A stretch of DNA of 64,000 nucleotides from Erwinia_E haradaeae_D (GTDB lineage: Bacteria > Pseudomonadota > Gammaproteobacteria > Enterobacterales > Enterobacteriaceae), in assembly GCF_900698935.1 (NCBI RefSeq), contig NZ_LR217715.1, positions 992,001 through 1,056,000 of the forward strand, given 5' to 3'. The position numbers and the translations under genes are program-made. Each line of letters opens with the position of its first letter. Positions within the stretch are counted from its first letter, which is position 1. Shown one piece after another: positions 10,690 through 21,729 of this stretch. A model generated the notes under the pieces. It saw nothing but the letters and a program-made list of their open reading frames with translations. It ran no database searches and was not told the origin of the DNA.

Positions 10690-12534
10690 TCAGCCTTTAT
10701 AAAGTTTATCTAATAAACCACTACGACGTAGTACATCCAATCTGACTGCTTTTTGAAAAATTCCTTCATTAGCATAAATGGTGATGTTTTTTTTAGCGCG
10801 AGTAATCGCTGTATATATTAATTGACGCGTTATTATGGATGCTTCTTGATTAGGTAAAATAAGTACAACACGATCAAACTCTGACCCTTGAGCTTTATGT
10901 ACAGTCATCGCAAAAGCTGTGCTATGTAATGGCAAAAAAAAAGGATTGAACCCCTTTATGTCACCATTAGGTCGTAAAAACCAAACCTTTATATGACGAG
11001 CATCATCCAATAATGCTATACCAATATCACCATTATATAATTGAAGATATGGATTGTTCCGCATAATTATAATTGGTCGCCCAATATACCATGGATACTG
11101 CAAGGCAGAGTGCTCGTATATTAATCCCATCTTATATAATTGTTTTTCAATATTCTCATTTAATCCTGACGTACCAAATAACCCATTACCAATAGTGCAT
11201 AACACCCGAAAATCCCTAAAAGCCATAATAATCTTCTCATATTGTTCTCCAATTTTCAATAAATTCAAATATATATGATACCCCTTAACACAGTGATCTA
11301 TTAGCTCATTATAATCTTGCGCAGATTGTAGACAACGATAGGAGACATCACTAAAATTACCATTAAGTATCCTTGTAGATAGTTTTATCTTCCCGGAATT
11401 TACTGCTAATGCTAATTGACCAATACCAGATGAATTCTTGAAACGATAACTTATTGGTAATACACATCTCACATCAGATATCGAATGACACACACACCTT
11501 TCCTTCCCAATTATTTTATAACCCGTTAAATTGGATAGCTGCTCGGCGCGACGGAGACTATAATGATTATCTAGCCTATAACAAAGATCACCGAAAACTG
11601 ATCCAGCTTCTACCGAACATAGCTGGTTCTGATCTCCTATTAAAATCACTCGTGTATGACTAGATAACGCCGACACTAAATGCGCCATCATAGATAAATC
11701 AATCATAGAGGCTTCATCAATAACTAATATATCTAATGGAAGGTGGTTATCTGCATGAAACCGCACTTTCTGACTACCTGGCATAACCCCTAAAAGACGA
11801 TGTAGCGTAATTGCTACGCTAGGAAAACCTCTTAATAGCAGGCACGTTTTATCTATACTCTGCAAGGTGATATGTAAAGATTCCGTCAACCTTGCTGCTG
11901 CCTTACCAGTTAATGCAACCACTTTAATACGTGGACATACTGGTAATAACTCAATTAAAACACATAGCAACTTAGCTATTATAGTAGTTTTACCAGTGCC
12001 TGGCCCCCCAGAGATAATTGTTAACTGAGATGTTATTGCTATAGCAACAGCGATTTTTTGCCAATCGATAATATTAGACTTATCAAAATAATAATCTAAA
12101 ATTTTACATGTTCTTTTGTCTTCTACCTCCAGAAATAAATTTCTGCTCTGTATAAAATTTGTAACTATTACTTCACTATGCCACATACGATATAAATACA
12201 GACAATTATTTTCCAGAACTAGTGGTGTAACTATCTGTCCATCGCTAACTGCCACGCATGCTAACAACATGCTCTCAATATCTTCTGGCATACCAGCAGC
12301 ATCCCAGATTATTTGTGCTAAATCCCGATGCAGACCAGAAAACAAACCTTTAGGACACATGTTTATTAGAGGTAAACACACATGTCCTGCTCTAACGTCA
12401 CGACTAAGGAATACAGACGCTAATATTAATACAGGCTGAGAATCTCTTTCAGCAATCATACGAGAAAACTGTATATCGAGAGAATGTATTAAGCCATGAT
12501 CTTTAGCTAAAGTTAAAGCTTCTTCTAACCGCAT
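10690..12534 (-). CDS. recD: Exodeoxyribonuclease V alpha subunit RecD
   Basis: RecD is the fast 5'-3' helicase motor of RecBCD, which processes double-strand ends and degrades foreign DNA. The 614-residue product matches E. coli length (608). The Walker A GGPGTGKTT is at residues 176-184, followed by TGKAAARLTESL, Walker B DILVIDEASMID, LIGDQNQLCSVEAGSVFGD, and the C-terminal motifs VHKAQGSEFDRVVLILP and YTAITRAKKN. All SF1B motifs appear intact, so unlike priA this helicase still looks active. In E. coli recB lies directly upstream and overlaps recD; here no recB is present upstream, only a short unknown frame and then 3 kb without genes. Whether recB and recC exist elsewhere cannot be judged from this window. 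Confidence 0.95.
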   Translation of the reverse strand: MRLEEALTLAKDHGLIHSLDIQFSRMIAERDSQPVLILASVFLSRDVRAGHVCLPLINMCPKGLFSGLHRDLAQIIWDAAGMPEDIESMLLACVAVSDGQIVTPLVLENNCLYLYRMWHSEVIVTNFIQSRNLFLEVEDKRTCKILDYYFDKSNIIDWQKIAVAIAITSQLTIISGGPGTGKTTIIAKLLCVLIELLPVCPRIKVVALTGKAAARLTESLHITLQSIDKTCLLLRGFPSVAITLHRLLGVMPGSQKVRFHADNHLPLDILVIDEASMIDLSMMAHLVSALSSHTRVILIGDQNQLCSVEAGSVFGDLCYRLDNHYSLRRAEQLSNLTGYKIIGKERCVCHSISDVRCVLPISYRFKNSSGIGQLALAVNSGKIKLSTRILNGNFSDVSYRCLQSAQDYNELIDHCVKGYHIYLNLLKIGEQYEKIIMAFRDFRVLCTIGNGLFGTSGLNENIEKQLYKMGLIYEHSALQYPWYIGRPIIIMRNNPYLQLYNGDIGIALLDDARHIKVWFLRPNGDIKGFNPFFLPLHSTAFAMTVHKAQGSEFDRVVLILPNQEASIITRQLIYTAITRAKKNITIYANEGIFQKAVRLDVLRRSGLLDKLYKG

Positions 12535-12569
12535 TATGTATCTTGTGTTGTATGCGAAAATATGCTAGA

Positions 12570-12740
12570 TTAATTGAAATCGACATAGGACAATAAATCA
12601 ACTACTTCTGCATATTCAATGTTATATGCATGAATAGGAATCTTATCATATTCTCCAAATAAATCTTTTAGAAAGGTTTTGAAGGTCTTGGTGTGTTCAA
12701 CAAATTTTATGCTATCCTCTAAAACGAGATAACTGAGCAT
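12570..12740 (-). other. Small ORF upstream of recD, unknown
   Basis: A complete 56-codon frame from ATG (12740) to TAA (12570) begins MLSYLVLEDSIKFVEHTK and ends VVDLLSYVDFN. It lies 35 bases upstream of recD on the same strand, where recB would end in E. coli. An in-frame stop lies just before the ATG, so it does not extend upstream. Its composition is protein-like (acidic and aromatic residues), but it does not match the RecB C-terminus or any family I know. It may be a fragment of a decayed gene. Confidence 0.3.
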
Positions 12741-15700
12741 CTCTTATAGTCGTATATACAACAGTATCTTCTCTATATAATGCTTCCACCTTTGTGGATT
12801 TTATTAGCTTTGATGTGTGAACTACAAAAGACATCAATATTATTTTAAACATATAATACATTGCATGCTACGTTCTCTTGTAGAATATAAAATATTATAA
12901 CACCATTTAACAAGTGAACTCATCAACTAGAACCCAGAAATTTATCTATTATTTAGATAATACCTAAAAATAAATACAAAACAATCAAAAGATACTCAAC
13001 ATACACATCATGTCTACCACTATTACACTAATATTTTGTCATATACATGACTATGGCCTCCTTGTGACTTTTAATAGTATTTTTTGTGAAAGCACATGTG
13101 TTTAAAATCAATATTCCTACTGTTATAGAGATCGTTGTGAGCTATAAATATAAAATTACATCAAGAATGTGCGTATCTCTGGATACCTGTTCATGAAAAG
13201 AAATAAAAAGTCGCAATTTCCAGCACCTACAAATCTTTAAAAACTCAGGCGATTATATGCAATATGATCTCAATTAGAGCGTAGTTCCATACGATCATAT
13301 GCCTGATCAGATTCTGTACGGGTATTCACAAAACACTCTGTATGTTTCCAATTATAACTTACAAAAGTATACAATTGCTGAATCAGGCATAACAATATTC
13401 TCTTTAGCGGTAAGAGTTAAAATAATGAAGTTCCTAAATCCCAGTGCTCGAAATCTATGTATCATTTTATGCTCATGTATGAACAATAATCTATTTCTAT
13501 AAAACCTCTGATTTATGAATGAATATAAAGCGCTTTAATAATCAACTACTCTCTAATTATAAATTTTTACCACTAAATTTTAGAAAAAACGACTTCTACT
13601 AGAGAAAAACTAATATATATCCAGAAATAGACTTCCTATAGATCTATAATACTCTCTCTATCATAATAAAAAATTATGAAGATAATCTTGATATATTTCC
13701 AAAATCAAGAAATACATTCTATATATTTATTATTCGCTAATGCTTATAGTAAGATAAGCTAATCTTAGCTATGTAGTCATATTGCTATCATGCGTGAATA
13801 CCATTAAATTGATGCTATCGGGGCTAGCCAAAAAATATCTTGTATTATACAGTAAGTGTATCGTATCCGTGGAAACACGCGCTACATGATCATCGTATTA
13901 CAATCACATATATATCCCAAAATATTGTATGCAATACAGATGGATTCAAAACCTAGAACCTTACTATATCATGCACAACACTACTATATAGCGAGTACAG
14001 CCATGAATATGCATTTGTAAATGTTAACCTTATTATATGACTGTTTAGATAACAGAAACTATGTCTAATAGGAGAAAATTCTATTTATTGTATATAATAT
14101 TATAGATACACTACAAATCTTTGTACTTGCGCTTTACATACAAATGCTGATATTAGAATCATACAGTCTGAGGGGAATATAGGAAACAACGACAATCTAG
14201 TTAACGAAGAATATTCACATTTATCTCAAATTTAAAGTTTTTTCTATCCATCTTGAACATCGAAATGGTCATAAACACCATAGAGTAGCTATAATGATCA
14301 AAATACGGTTCATTCATAATACTTTGTGTAAAAAAAGTATCGTATAACTCAATAATTATTCAATAACTATTTGTGTTATGATTAAAAATCAGCAGGATAT
14401 TGACCCCGATAAAATTCTCACTCTTTTTTAGAAGGTATAAAAAGATTCATAGAATAACATCCTGAATTCTGCACAGAAAAGTATATTGCCTCCTTTTTTA
14501 TTTAAAACATGCATATCGGTTGCTATTTATTTATCTGCATATGTACTCACCTTCTAAAATTATCTTGTTATAATATTTTAGAAGATATGCATAAAAAATA
14601 TTACTCCATACAAACTAAGAGTTCTTTATTAAGTTCTCTACGTATGCAATAGTCATTCAACGATAACTCGATATATACAGAATAATTATATACCTAAAAA
14701 TGAAGTGTAAATTTGTTATATAACATATAAAAATTCTTGCATTGCAATTTACAGTGTAATTGTAACGCAACCAATATAGCCAATCATGATATCTCTCACC
14801 GATTCTATCGCAGCCACATGCACTCCTCGTAGAAAAAGCAGCATATTTGAAAATAATACGGTTACTGCTGTGTTATCGAGAAGACACTATCTCACTCTAT
14901 TTATTGCAGCAGACTTATTTTCCTAGCTATTGATAAATATACGATGGTTTTTAATTGCACAGAATAGATTATTTTATTTCTTCTTGATTGATTGTATACA
15001 TATTGAATCAATATCATTTAACCCACATCAAAAATGTAATTTAAAAAGTTTTTAAATATTCTCCATAAATTCATCAGTGCTCTACTCTAGACTCATCAAC
15101 ACATATATTATTTATCTAGCATAGAGCCATGCTGGAATCTAAGTACAGACTCGTATAGTGCTATAATATTTATAGATCAGCGTATTAGACACATAGCCAT
15201 AATATTTATAATGTGTTAACATTTGATAAAATAATATTTTATGACCTAATCTTTTATAAAGCTATGCAAATTCTATATTAGATATACAATACCACGTAAT
15301 AGATATTCGAATATTAACAGTGGAACTGAAATTTTCAGTTCTATTTAAGCAACATTCTTCAATCGTAATACACTATTTATTTTTTTCATCTATTATCATA
15401 GATGAAAAAAAGAATATCTAAGCACTGGGAAGAAAAGATATCACATGATATTCATCATATCTATATCAAGAAAATATAAACACTGTTTGTGATGTCAATA
15501 AAACCATACTTGATATCACGTACGAAGTGATAACTTAAATGGTCTTCATTAGAATAAATACTAGATTATGTAGCATGACTAAAAAGTCACTTAGACTATC
15601 GCAAGTCATAATATCATCACTTTTGTATATTGAATGAAATTAATATACATTGTTCAGCATTTTCCTACTCTGTTCTATAAAAAGTTTATATTGAGTTCTT

Positions 15701-15942
15701 CCTTGTTCTGAATTTACAGCACTATAAAAGATCTGCCGCTATCTCTCTCGAGAATGACTTTGTCATGATTAAGCTACAGACAAGAATAAATGAAATTTAT
15801 TACATGATAATACACAAAAAAATACCCGTTCGATTATCGCGACCATTACTTCCTAGAATATCAAAAAATATCATGAACGCAAATTACGTACATTATATTT
15901 TAAATGTCACATATAACTTTCTAGCACAAGGATCTAAACATT
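12741..15942. other. 3.2-kb gene-free stretch upstream of kdsD
   Basis: Strongly AT-rich, with stops in all frames and no recognisable relic. In E. coli yrbG and the mla genes lie upstream of kdsD; I could not read remnants of either. One A/T-flanked hairpin (15380-15411) is the only structure seen. Confidence 0.55.
15380..15411. terminator. A/T-flanked symmetrical hairpin
   Basis: TTTTTTCATCTA pairs perfectly with TAGATGAAAAAA around a 6-base loop. The T-run on one side and A-run on the other would allow termination in either direction. The stem is GC-poor and no gene is adjacent, so function is doubtful; it may be a leftover from a lost gene. Confidence 0.3.
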
Positions 15943-16935
15943 ATGACACGTCTTTCTACCACACATCCCTGTGATTTTCAGAAGAGCGGAAAAATGGTAT
16001 TACAGATTGTACGTGAGGGACTTCAACAACTTGATCAATACATCAATGAAGATTTTGTACGTGCTTGTGAAATTATTTATCATTGTCGTGGCAAAGTCAT
16101 CATTATGGGCATGGGTAAGTCTGGCCATATTGGCAAAAAAATTGCTTCTACTTTTGCCAGTACAGGAACACCTTCTTTTTTTATACACCCTGCTGAGGCT
16201 AATCATGGTGATCTAGGTATGGTTTGTGCGGATGATATTATTATTGCCATTTCTAACTCTGGAGAATGTATAGAAATTTTAACATTAATTCCTATCTTGA
16301 AACGTCGTCAGATTATCTTAATCTGTATGACAAGTCGCTCCAATAGTAGAATGGCATATGCCGCAGAAGTTCATGTATGTATTAAAGTACCACAAGAGGC
16401 ATGCTCTCTAGGTCTTGTGCCTACAAGTAGTAGCACTGCCGCACTAGTTATGGGCGATGCTTTAGCAATCGCTTTATTAAAAGCCAAGGGATTTACACAA
16501 GAAGATTTTGCGTTATCACATCCTGGCGGAGCATTAGGGCGCAAATTATTAATTCGCGTTAATGATATTATGCGAGTTGATCAGGATATTCCCAGCCTTC
16601 ACCCAGAAGCTTCCCTATACGAAGCTTTGCTAATAATGACCTCGAAAAAACTAGGCGTGATTGTGATTTGCAATATGAATAAAATTATTCAAGGTATCTT
16701 TACTGATGGTGATTTACGACGCTTGCTTGATGTCAGGAAGAACATAAATTTACATCATATTTGTATTTCTAGTGTAATGACACCAGTTGGTATACGTATA
16801 CGACCAGATGCATTAATCATAGAAGCTATGAGCATCATGCAAAATAACAATATTACCTGTATTATGATATCTGAGAACAATCACTTAATAGGATTAGTGC
16901 ATATTCATGATATTCTTCGCACAAACGCAGTGTGA
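15943..16935 (+). CDS. kdsD: D-arabinose 5-phosphate isomerase KdsD
   Basis: KdsD converts ribulose 5-phosphate to arabinose 5-phosphate, the first step of Kdo synthesis for LPS inner core. The 330-residue protein has an N-terminal SIS domain with GMGKSGHIGKKIASTFASTGTPSFF and SNSGECIEI (sugar-phosphate-binding serines), SLGLVPTSSSTAALVMGDALA, and the ALSHPGGALGRKLL segment. Two C-terminal CBS domains follow, starting near VNDIMRV and SSVMTPVGI. Length matches E. coli (328). The ATG at 15943 has AAGGATCT upstream. In E. coli kdsC follows almost immediately; here a gap of 963 bases separates them, so kdsC probably needs a separate promoter. Confidence 0.96.
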   Translation: MTRLSTTHPCDFQKSGKMVLQIVREGLQQLDQYINEDFVRACEIIYHCRGKVIIMGMGKSGHIGKKIASTFASTGTPSFFIHPAEANHGDLGMVCADDIIIAISNSGECIEILTLIPILKRRQIILICMTSRSNSRMAYAAEVHVCIKVPQEACSLGLVPTSSSTAALVMGDALAIALLKAKGFTQEDFALSHPGGALGRKLLIRVNDIMRVDQDIPSLHPEASLYEALLIMTSKKLGVIVICNMNKIIQGIFTDGDLRRLLDVRKNINLHHICISSVMTPVGIRIRPDALIIEAMSIMQNNNITCIMISENNHLIGLVHIHDILRTNAV

Positions 16936-17898
16936 ATTGCGTATTACATATATTTGGATTACGTCAGCATCCAAATATCCTGTATTTCTGATCGCGATGT
17001 ATATATCCATAAAATATTACACTGAAATATGCATACAACGTATTTCGACTAACACTAACCACAAAACAGTCAAAAATATCTCCGTATAAAGTATATTAAG
17101 CTTCCTGCATTTTGCACGGAATAGCTACATCTATAAAGCACATCATTGAATTCAAAATAACATCAATTTTACATATTATGAACTGGCAACATCATAATAC
17201 CTATGCAAATCATTGTTAAAAAATACAAATAATACTGTCTTACATAATTACGTGGAGCAAAACAATATTTTCTCATATGTCTTATATCTAACAATCATGT
17301 GCCATCTGTTATAGAGCTTCCGTTCCTATTCAACAATCATGCTCTGAATCTTTAAAAAAATAGAAATACGCTGTAACAATACGCTGTAACAGAGACTGTA
17401 ATATACTATATTAAAAAATATGTTGAATATTATCGATAAGGCAAGCGGTACATACAGTATTGGTAATACCAAAAACTGCATATTATAGTAATTCTATATT
17501 TCTATTGCGTGACGTTTAGCACATTGCAACTGTTTGTATTTAAACTCTTATCAAGTAGAATTTTCCTACATAAAATTCTATAACATGCTATGTTATCTTA
17601 ATCAGATCAAATCCAATCCAGAGAAGCCATAAATTATTTTTCCAAAAAACAAAACAGGCATCAAAGTGTAATATTTGTGATTTACTTACTATGTATATAA
17701 TATTGTATCTGATTATACACAATACTGCAATACCCCGGATCTATCATGCAAATTTACTGGTCTACGTACCACTATAAATAACTATTGCAATTAATAATAT
17801 TGTTTCATATCCATACCACTTGATAGAATGAACTCTTAAAATCACCTATCTTTATAGATGTTTAAACAAGCATTACATATTAATACAAGGAAAGACTG
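16936..17898. other. 963-base non-coding gap splitting kdsD from kdsC
   Basis: No gene or relic recognised. It contains a direct repeat of ATACGCTGTAACA near 17365-17390. These two genes are nearly contiguous in E. coli, so this gap must come from an inserted and decayed element, a lost gene, or rearrangement. Confidence 0.5.
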
Positions 17899-18453
17899 AT
17901 GAATCATCAAGAAGAAACATTGACAACCTGCTATGGGCCGGTCAGTCAACAAGTCATGCGTCAAGCACAAAACATACAATTATTAATTTGTGATGCTGAT
18001 GGCGTAATGTCTAATGGAATCGTTTACCAAGGTAATTCTGGTGAAGAACTAAAAGGTTTCCATGTTCGTGATGGGTATGGTATTAAGTGTTTATTAGCCG
18101 CTAAAATAGAGGTAGCAATTATTACTGGACGAGAGTCTCAACTTCTGCAAGATCGTTGTACGACACTAGGTATTAAGCACCTATATCAAGGATGTTCTAA
18201 TAAAATAAAACCATTCCATCTACTACTAGAACAACTACATCTTACAGCAGATGAAGTAGCATATATCGGTGATGACTTACTAGATTGGCCAGTCATGGCG
18301 AAGGTAGGTTTGAAAGTCACTGTATCCAATGCCCATCCGATCTTACTGCCAAAAGTCCACTATGTAACACGGTTAGCTGGCGGGAATGGCGCTGTGCGAG
18401 AAATTTGTGATCTCATATTAATCGCCCAAGGTAAACTTGTGCTAGATGATTAG
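17899..18453 (+). CDS. kdsC: 3-deoxy-D-manno-octulosonate 8-phosphate phosphatase KdsC
   Basis: KdsC is a HAD-superfamily phosphatase that releases Kdo from Kdo 8-phosphate in LPS synthesis. The 184-residue product carries the HAD motif I as CDADGVMSNG (nucleophile Asp and +2 Asp kept), the GEELKGFHVRDGYGIK loop, motif II IITGRES, and motif IV YIGDDLLDWPVM. The C-terminal GGNGAVREICDL tail closes the active site of the neighbouring subunit in the tetramer. Length fits E. coli (188). AAGGAAAG lies about 8 bases before the ATG. It starts a tight cluster with lptC, lptA and lptB, linking Kdo synthesis with LPS transport. Confidence 0.96.
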   Translation: MNHQEETLTTCYGPVSQQVMRQAQNIQLLICDADGVMSNGIVYQGNSGEELKGFHVRDGYGIKCLLAAKIEVAIITGRESQLLQDRCTTLGIKHLYQGCSNKIKPFHLLLEQLHLTADEVAYIGDDLLDWPVMAKVGLKVTVSNAHPILLPKVHYVTRLAGGNGAVREICDLILIAQGKLVLDD

Positions 18454-18459
18454 TTTATA

Positions 18460-19050
18460 GTGCATGTGACTAATATTCAACGCTGTATAACGATGCTAGC
18501 GGTGTTGCTTTCAATCATATTAATAGGCTGGTTGTGCAACGAACATAATAATGTTCATGATATTTTACATATAAACCATGCTGCTGCAGAACCCACTTAC
18601 ACAAGCACTGGTTTACGTATGTTGCTCTATAATATGGAAGGAGCTTTATCGAACCAAATTAGTTCGGATCAAGCTGCATATTACTCTGATAAAAAAATAA
18701 TCTGCTTTGTAAGGCCTACTATAAATATATATGATGATAACCATAGTCCATCATGGATGATACGGGCCAACACAGCTATGCTGGCGCGAGATAAAATGTT
18801 GTATTTATATGGAGATGTGCTAATAAATAGCTTAACTCATACAACAGAGATAGAGAAAATTAAGATGCACAATGCACAAATTAGCTTAATTACGCAAGAT
18901 ATTACCTCTGTAGACCATATATTCTTATATGGTCGTACCTTTTATGCTACTAGTATTAAAATGCACGGGAATTTACGACATAAAACCGCTGAATTAATCG
19001 ATCAAGTACAAACATCTTATGACATACATAATATACATGAAGATAATTAA
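18460..19050 (+). CDS. lptC: LPS export protein LptC
   Basis: LptC is the bitopic inner-membrane protein that receives LPS from LptB2FG and passes it to LptA. One N-terminal membrane segment (about residues 12-27, MLAVLLSIILIGWL) is followed by a periplasmic beta-jellyroll beginning at EPTYTSTGLRM. Conserved pieces include MEGALSNQ, AAYYSDKK, DKMLYLYGDV, NAQISLITQDITS and MHGNLRHKTAELI. Start is GTG at 18460, six bases after kdsC; another GTG at 18466 is equally possible. The 196-residue length agrees with E. coli (191). Its 3' end overlaps lptA. Sequence is more diverged than LptB, as usual for this protein. Confidence 0.93.
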   Translation: MHVTNIQRCITMLAVLLSIILIGWLCNEHNNVHDILHINHAAAEPTYTSTGLRMLLYNMEGALSNQISSDQAAYYSDKKIICFVRPTINIYDDNHSPSWMIRANTAMLARDKMLYLYGDVLINSLTHTTEIEKIKMHNAQISLITQDITSVDHIFLYGRTFYATSIKMHGNLRHKTAELIDQVQTSYDIHNIHEDN

Positions 19051-19534
19051 ATGGTTTATAGGTATCTTTTTTCTCATGTGCAGCGCGTCGGTATTATCGC
19101 TAACTGCAGATTTCAGTCAGCCCATTCATATTCATGCAGATCATCAGATGATTGATATTATCAAAAACATTGCTACAGCTACTGGAAATGTGCTAGTAAC
19201 ACAAGGTTCCATTAAACTCACAGCCGATAAGATTATTTTGAATCGTCCAGGTGGCGACAACCAAAAAATTTTTATTGATGCTGACGGTAGTCTTACAACA
19301 TTTTATCAAATGCAGGAAAACGGTAAACCCATTAAAGGTCATGCAAAACAGATTCATTATGAATTAAATACCAATAAAGTTGAACTTAATGGAAATGCCT
19401 ATCTTGAACAACTAAATAGTAATATCCAGTGTGATCATCTTATTTATAGAATCAAAGAAAACAAAATAGATGCTATTGGTCAGAACGGTCACCGCATAAC
19501 TAGTACGCTCATACCATCACAACTTAAAAAATAA
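19037..19534 (+). CDS. lptA: LPS transport periplasmic protein LptA
   Basis: LptA polymerises into the periplasmic bridge that carries LPS to the LptDE outer-membrane complex. I start it at the ATG at 19037, giving a signal peptide (MKIIKWFIGIFFLMCSAS, cleavage probably just after SVLS), rather than the ATG 18 bases earlier that adds a non-hydrophobic extension. The mature OstA/LptA jellyroll shows DFSQPIHIHADHQ, GNVLVTQGSIKLTADKI, FYQMQENGKPIKGHA and ELNGNAYLEQLNSNI, all family hallmarks. About 165 residues compares with 185 in E. coli; the shortfall is mainly the C-terminal tail. The gene overlaps the end of lptC by 14 bases, implying translational coupling. Confidence 0.95.
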   Translation: MKIIKWFIGIFFLMCSASVLSLTADFSQPIHIHADHQMIDIIKNIATATGNVLVTQGSIKLTADKIILNRPGGDNQKIFIDADGSLTTFYQMQENGKPIKGHAKQIHYELNTNKVELNGNAYLEQLNSNIQCDHLIYRIKENKIDAIGQNGHRITSTLIPSQLKK

Positions 19535-19568
19535 AAAATCAGAAAAAATCAAAAAACAAACAATTAAT

Positions 19569-20297
19569 ATGTCAAATTTGATAATAGATAATTTAGTAAA
19601 AAGCTATAAAGGTCGTTTGGTAGTCGCAGGTGTGAGCCTGCATGTGCGATCCGGTGAAGTAGTCGGTCTGCTTGGCCCGAATGGTGCAGGAAAAACAACA
19701 ACATTTTATATGGTGGTGGGTATTATATCACGCGATTCAGGTAGAATTATAATCAATAAAGAAGACATTAGTCTGCTACCCCTACATGCTAGGGCGCGCC
19801 GAGGCATCGGATACTTACCGCAAGAAAGTTCTATCTTCAGAGGTCTGAGTGTTTATGAAAATATAATGTCTGTTTTACAAGTGCACCATGACCTCACCAA
19901 ACAACAACGTGTCAATCGCGTTAATGAACTACTAGATGAATTTCATATTGGACGGCATTTGCATCATAATATGGGACATACATTATCTGGAGGTGAGCGA
20001 CGGCGCGTAGAAATAGCACGTATGCTGGCGGCGCAACCAAAATTTATTCTATTAGATGAACCTTTTGCTGGCGTAGACCCTATCTCTGTTACAGATATTA
20101 AAAAAATTATTAAACAATTAAGCGAACATGGTTTAGGGGTATTGATTACTGATCATAATGTCCGGGAAACTTTAGCAGTTTGTGAACGTGCTTATATTGT
20201 CAATCAAGGGCGCCTTATCTCTTCTGGTACCCCAGAAGTCATCCTTGCAGATACACAAGTACAGCGTGTCTACTTAGGGACAGAATTCAAACTATAA
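19569..20297 (+). CDS. lptB: LPS transport ATP-binding protein LptB
   Basis: LptB is the cytoplasmic ABC ATPase that powers LPS extraction by LptFG. The 242-residue product is highly conserved: Walker A GPNGAGKTTTF at about residues 35-45, Q-loop GYLPQESSIFRGLSV, ABC signature LSGGERRRVEIAR, Walker B FILLDEPFAGVDP, switch histidine ITDHNVRETL, and the typical C-terminal YLGTEFKL. It closes the kdsC-lptC-lptA-lptB cluster, 34 bases after lptA. In E. coli rpoN and hpf follow; here an empty stretch does. lptF/G, lptD and lptE must lie elsewhere. Confidence 0.97.
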   Translation: MSNLIIDNLVKSYKGRLVVAGVSLHVRSGEVVGLLGPNGAGKTTTFYMVVGIISRDSGRIIINKEDISLLPLHARARRGIGYLPQESSIFRGLSVYENIMSVLQVHHDLTKQQRVNRVNELLDEFHIGRHLHHNMGHTLSGGERRRVEIARMLAAQPKFILLDEPFAGVDPISVTDIKKIIKQLSEHGLGVLITDHNVRETLAVCERAYIVNQGRLISSGTPEVILADTQVQRVYLGTEFKL

Positions 20298-21729
20298 TCA
20301 CGTTTACCTCTCCACACAGTTTTCATCTAATGCGAATTTTCACTTTCAATAGAAAGTACTAATATCCAATATTACTGCATTTTACTATTATTAAATACCA
20401 TCGCATCACATATGCTCTTTTTCTGCTCTACGCTGTTACGATATCGACACTCAATTACCCTATGTATTGCCACTACCGTACATACGGAATTAAATTCTTA
20501 GATCGTCGTCCCTATTTTCTAGGCTAGGATGTGGTCTTTCTATAAAAATCATTAACTACCCGTAATGCACAATCTTTACTAAATAAACTATCATTTTCTA
20601 CAGATATACACTAACAATACTATATATTGCAACCAACCAACTCTAAGATATTAAAACTATTCTATCAAGCTTTCCGCTGATATAAATCATCACACATAAG
20701 AATAATACATGATAAAAATATTCTTATTGTTGCGACGCTTTCATCTAACATATTAGGATCTCTATAGTTCCATCATTATATGCCATACCGCCGTTACCGC
20801 AAAAAAAATCATTTTACAATCTTATAGGTAATACATAATCATAAGAATCATCTAATGCTCTGGTGTAAAAAAATGAAAAATACGAATATTAAACGCATAA
20901 ATGTAAAAACAATCTAATACTGATAGTTAACTTACAATATATTGTAGTAGCTTATACTGATTACCACAACATGCTGTGATACTGTTTTGATAATAAAATA
21001 AAAGTTTGACAACCCTATTTCCTCGTAATTACACAGATAGAAAGTAGGATTTGTCACCGAAACGGACGAATTATATATCAGGATGACACTTAATTTTTAT
21101 TTTTTTCTAAACCATATACAATAAATTATTGATTTATAAACAATATGAATATGTGTAAACCAGTCATAATAGTCATTTTTGTAATTGTGTAGATAAGTAC
21201 CGAAAATTTTGATTTATTTTCGTAGATATGGATAATTCAATTATATCTCAAACAGAGGCCGCACAACATTCATTATTTTTAATAATGTGAGAGATATATT
21301 CCAATTATTTTAGTTGATTATGCTAATAATAGCTAAACGTTGTAGATTTTTATGTCATAAAGTCTAGATAATATCTGTCTACTATAGTTTATAATACAAA
21401 GGTTAATTTCACAGATCATTCAAGTATAAAATAAACGGGGCATACTGGTGAAAAAATTAATAAAATGACAGCCAAGACGGCAATCTATCTTCTTATTATA
21501 AGTTAAATTTTTTAAAAACCCATAACAGTTATCATGAAGATGTCATATAGAATTTCATTGATCATCCAAGCTCTATTAGTTGCAAGTAATATTGCTTTTT
21601 TAGATATGTTGAAAGAATAAGCTATTTGCTATTAAGTCATAGATTGTAACTAGTATTACACACTACAATCTCTATGCGCACTTACATATCAAAAATTTTT
21701 CCTGTGACCATGTATAAGTAATTAAAAAT
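20298..21729. other. 1.4-kb gap at the expected rpoN-hpf position
   Basis: The E. coli order is lptB-rpoN-hpf-ptsN. I looked on the plus strand for the sigma-54 N-terminus, the RpoN box (ARRTVAKYRE) and Hpf and could read none. The gap is shorter than rpoN plus hpf, so the genes are deleted or decayed beyond recognition. Confidence 0.55.

Noticed and set aside
12741..15942. An unrecognised prophage or mobile element in the largest empty stretch
   Set aside because: No integrase, transposase, att-like repeats or sustained open frame could be read; decayed chromosomal DNA is simpler.
15765..15974. A 69-codon frame overlapping the start of kdsD
   Set aside because: It runs into kdsD in another frame, has no family resemblance, and lies in AT-rich sequence where such frames are expected by chance.
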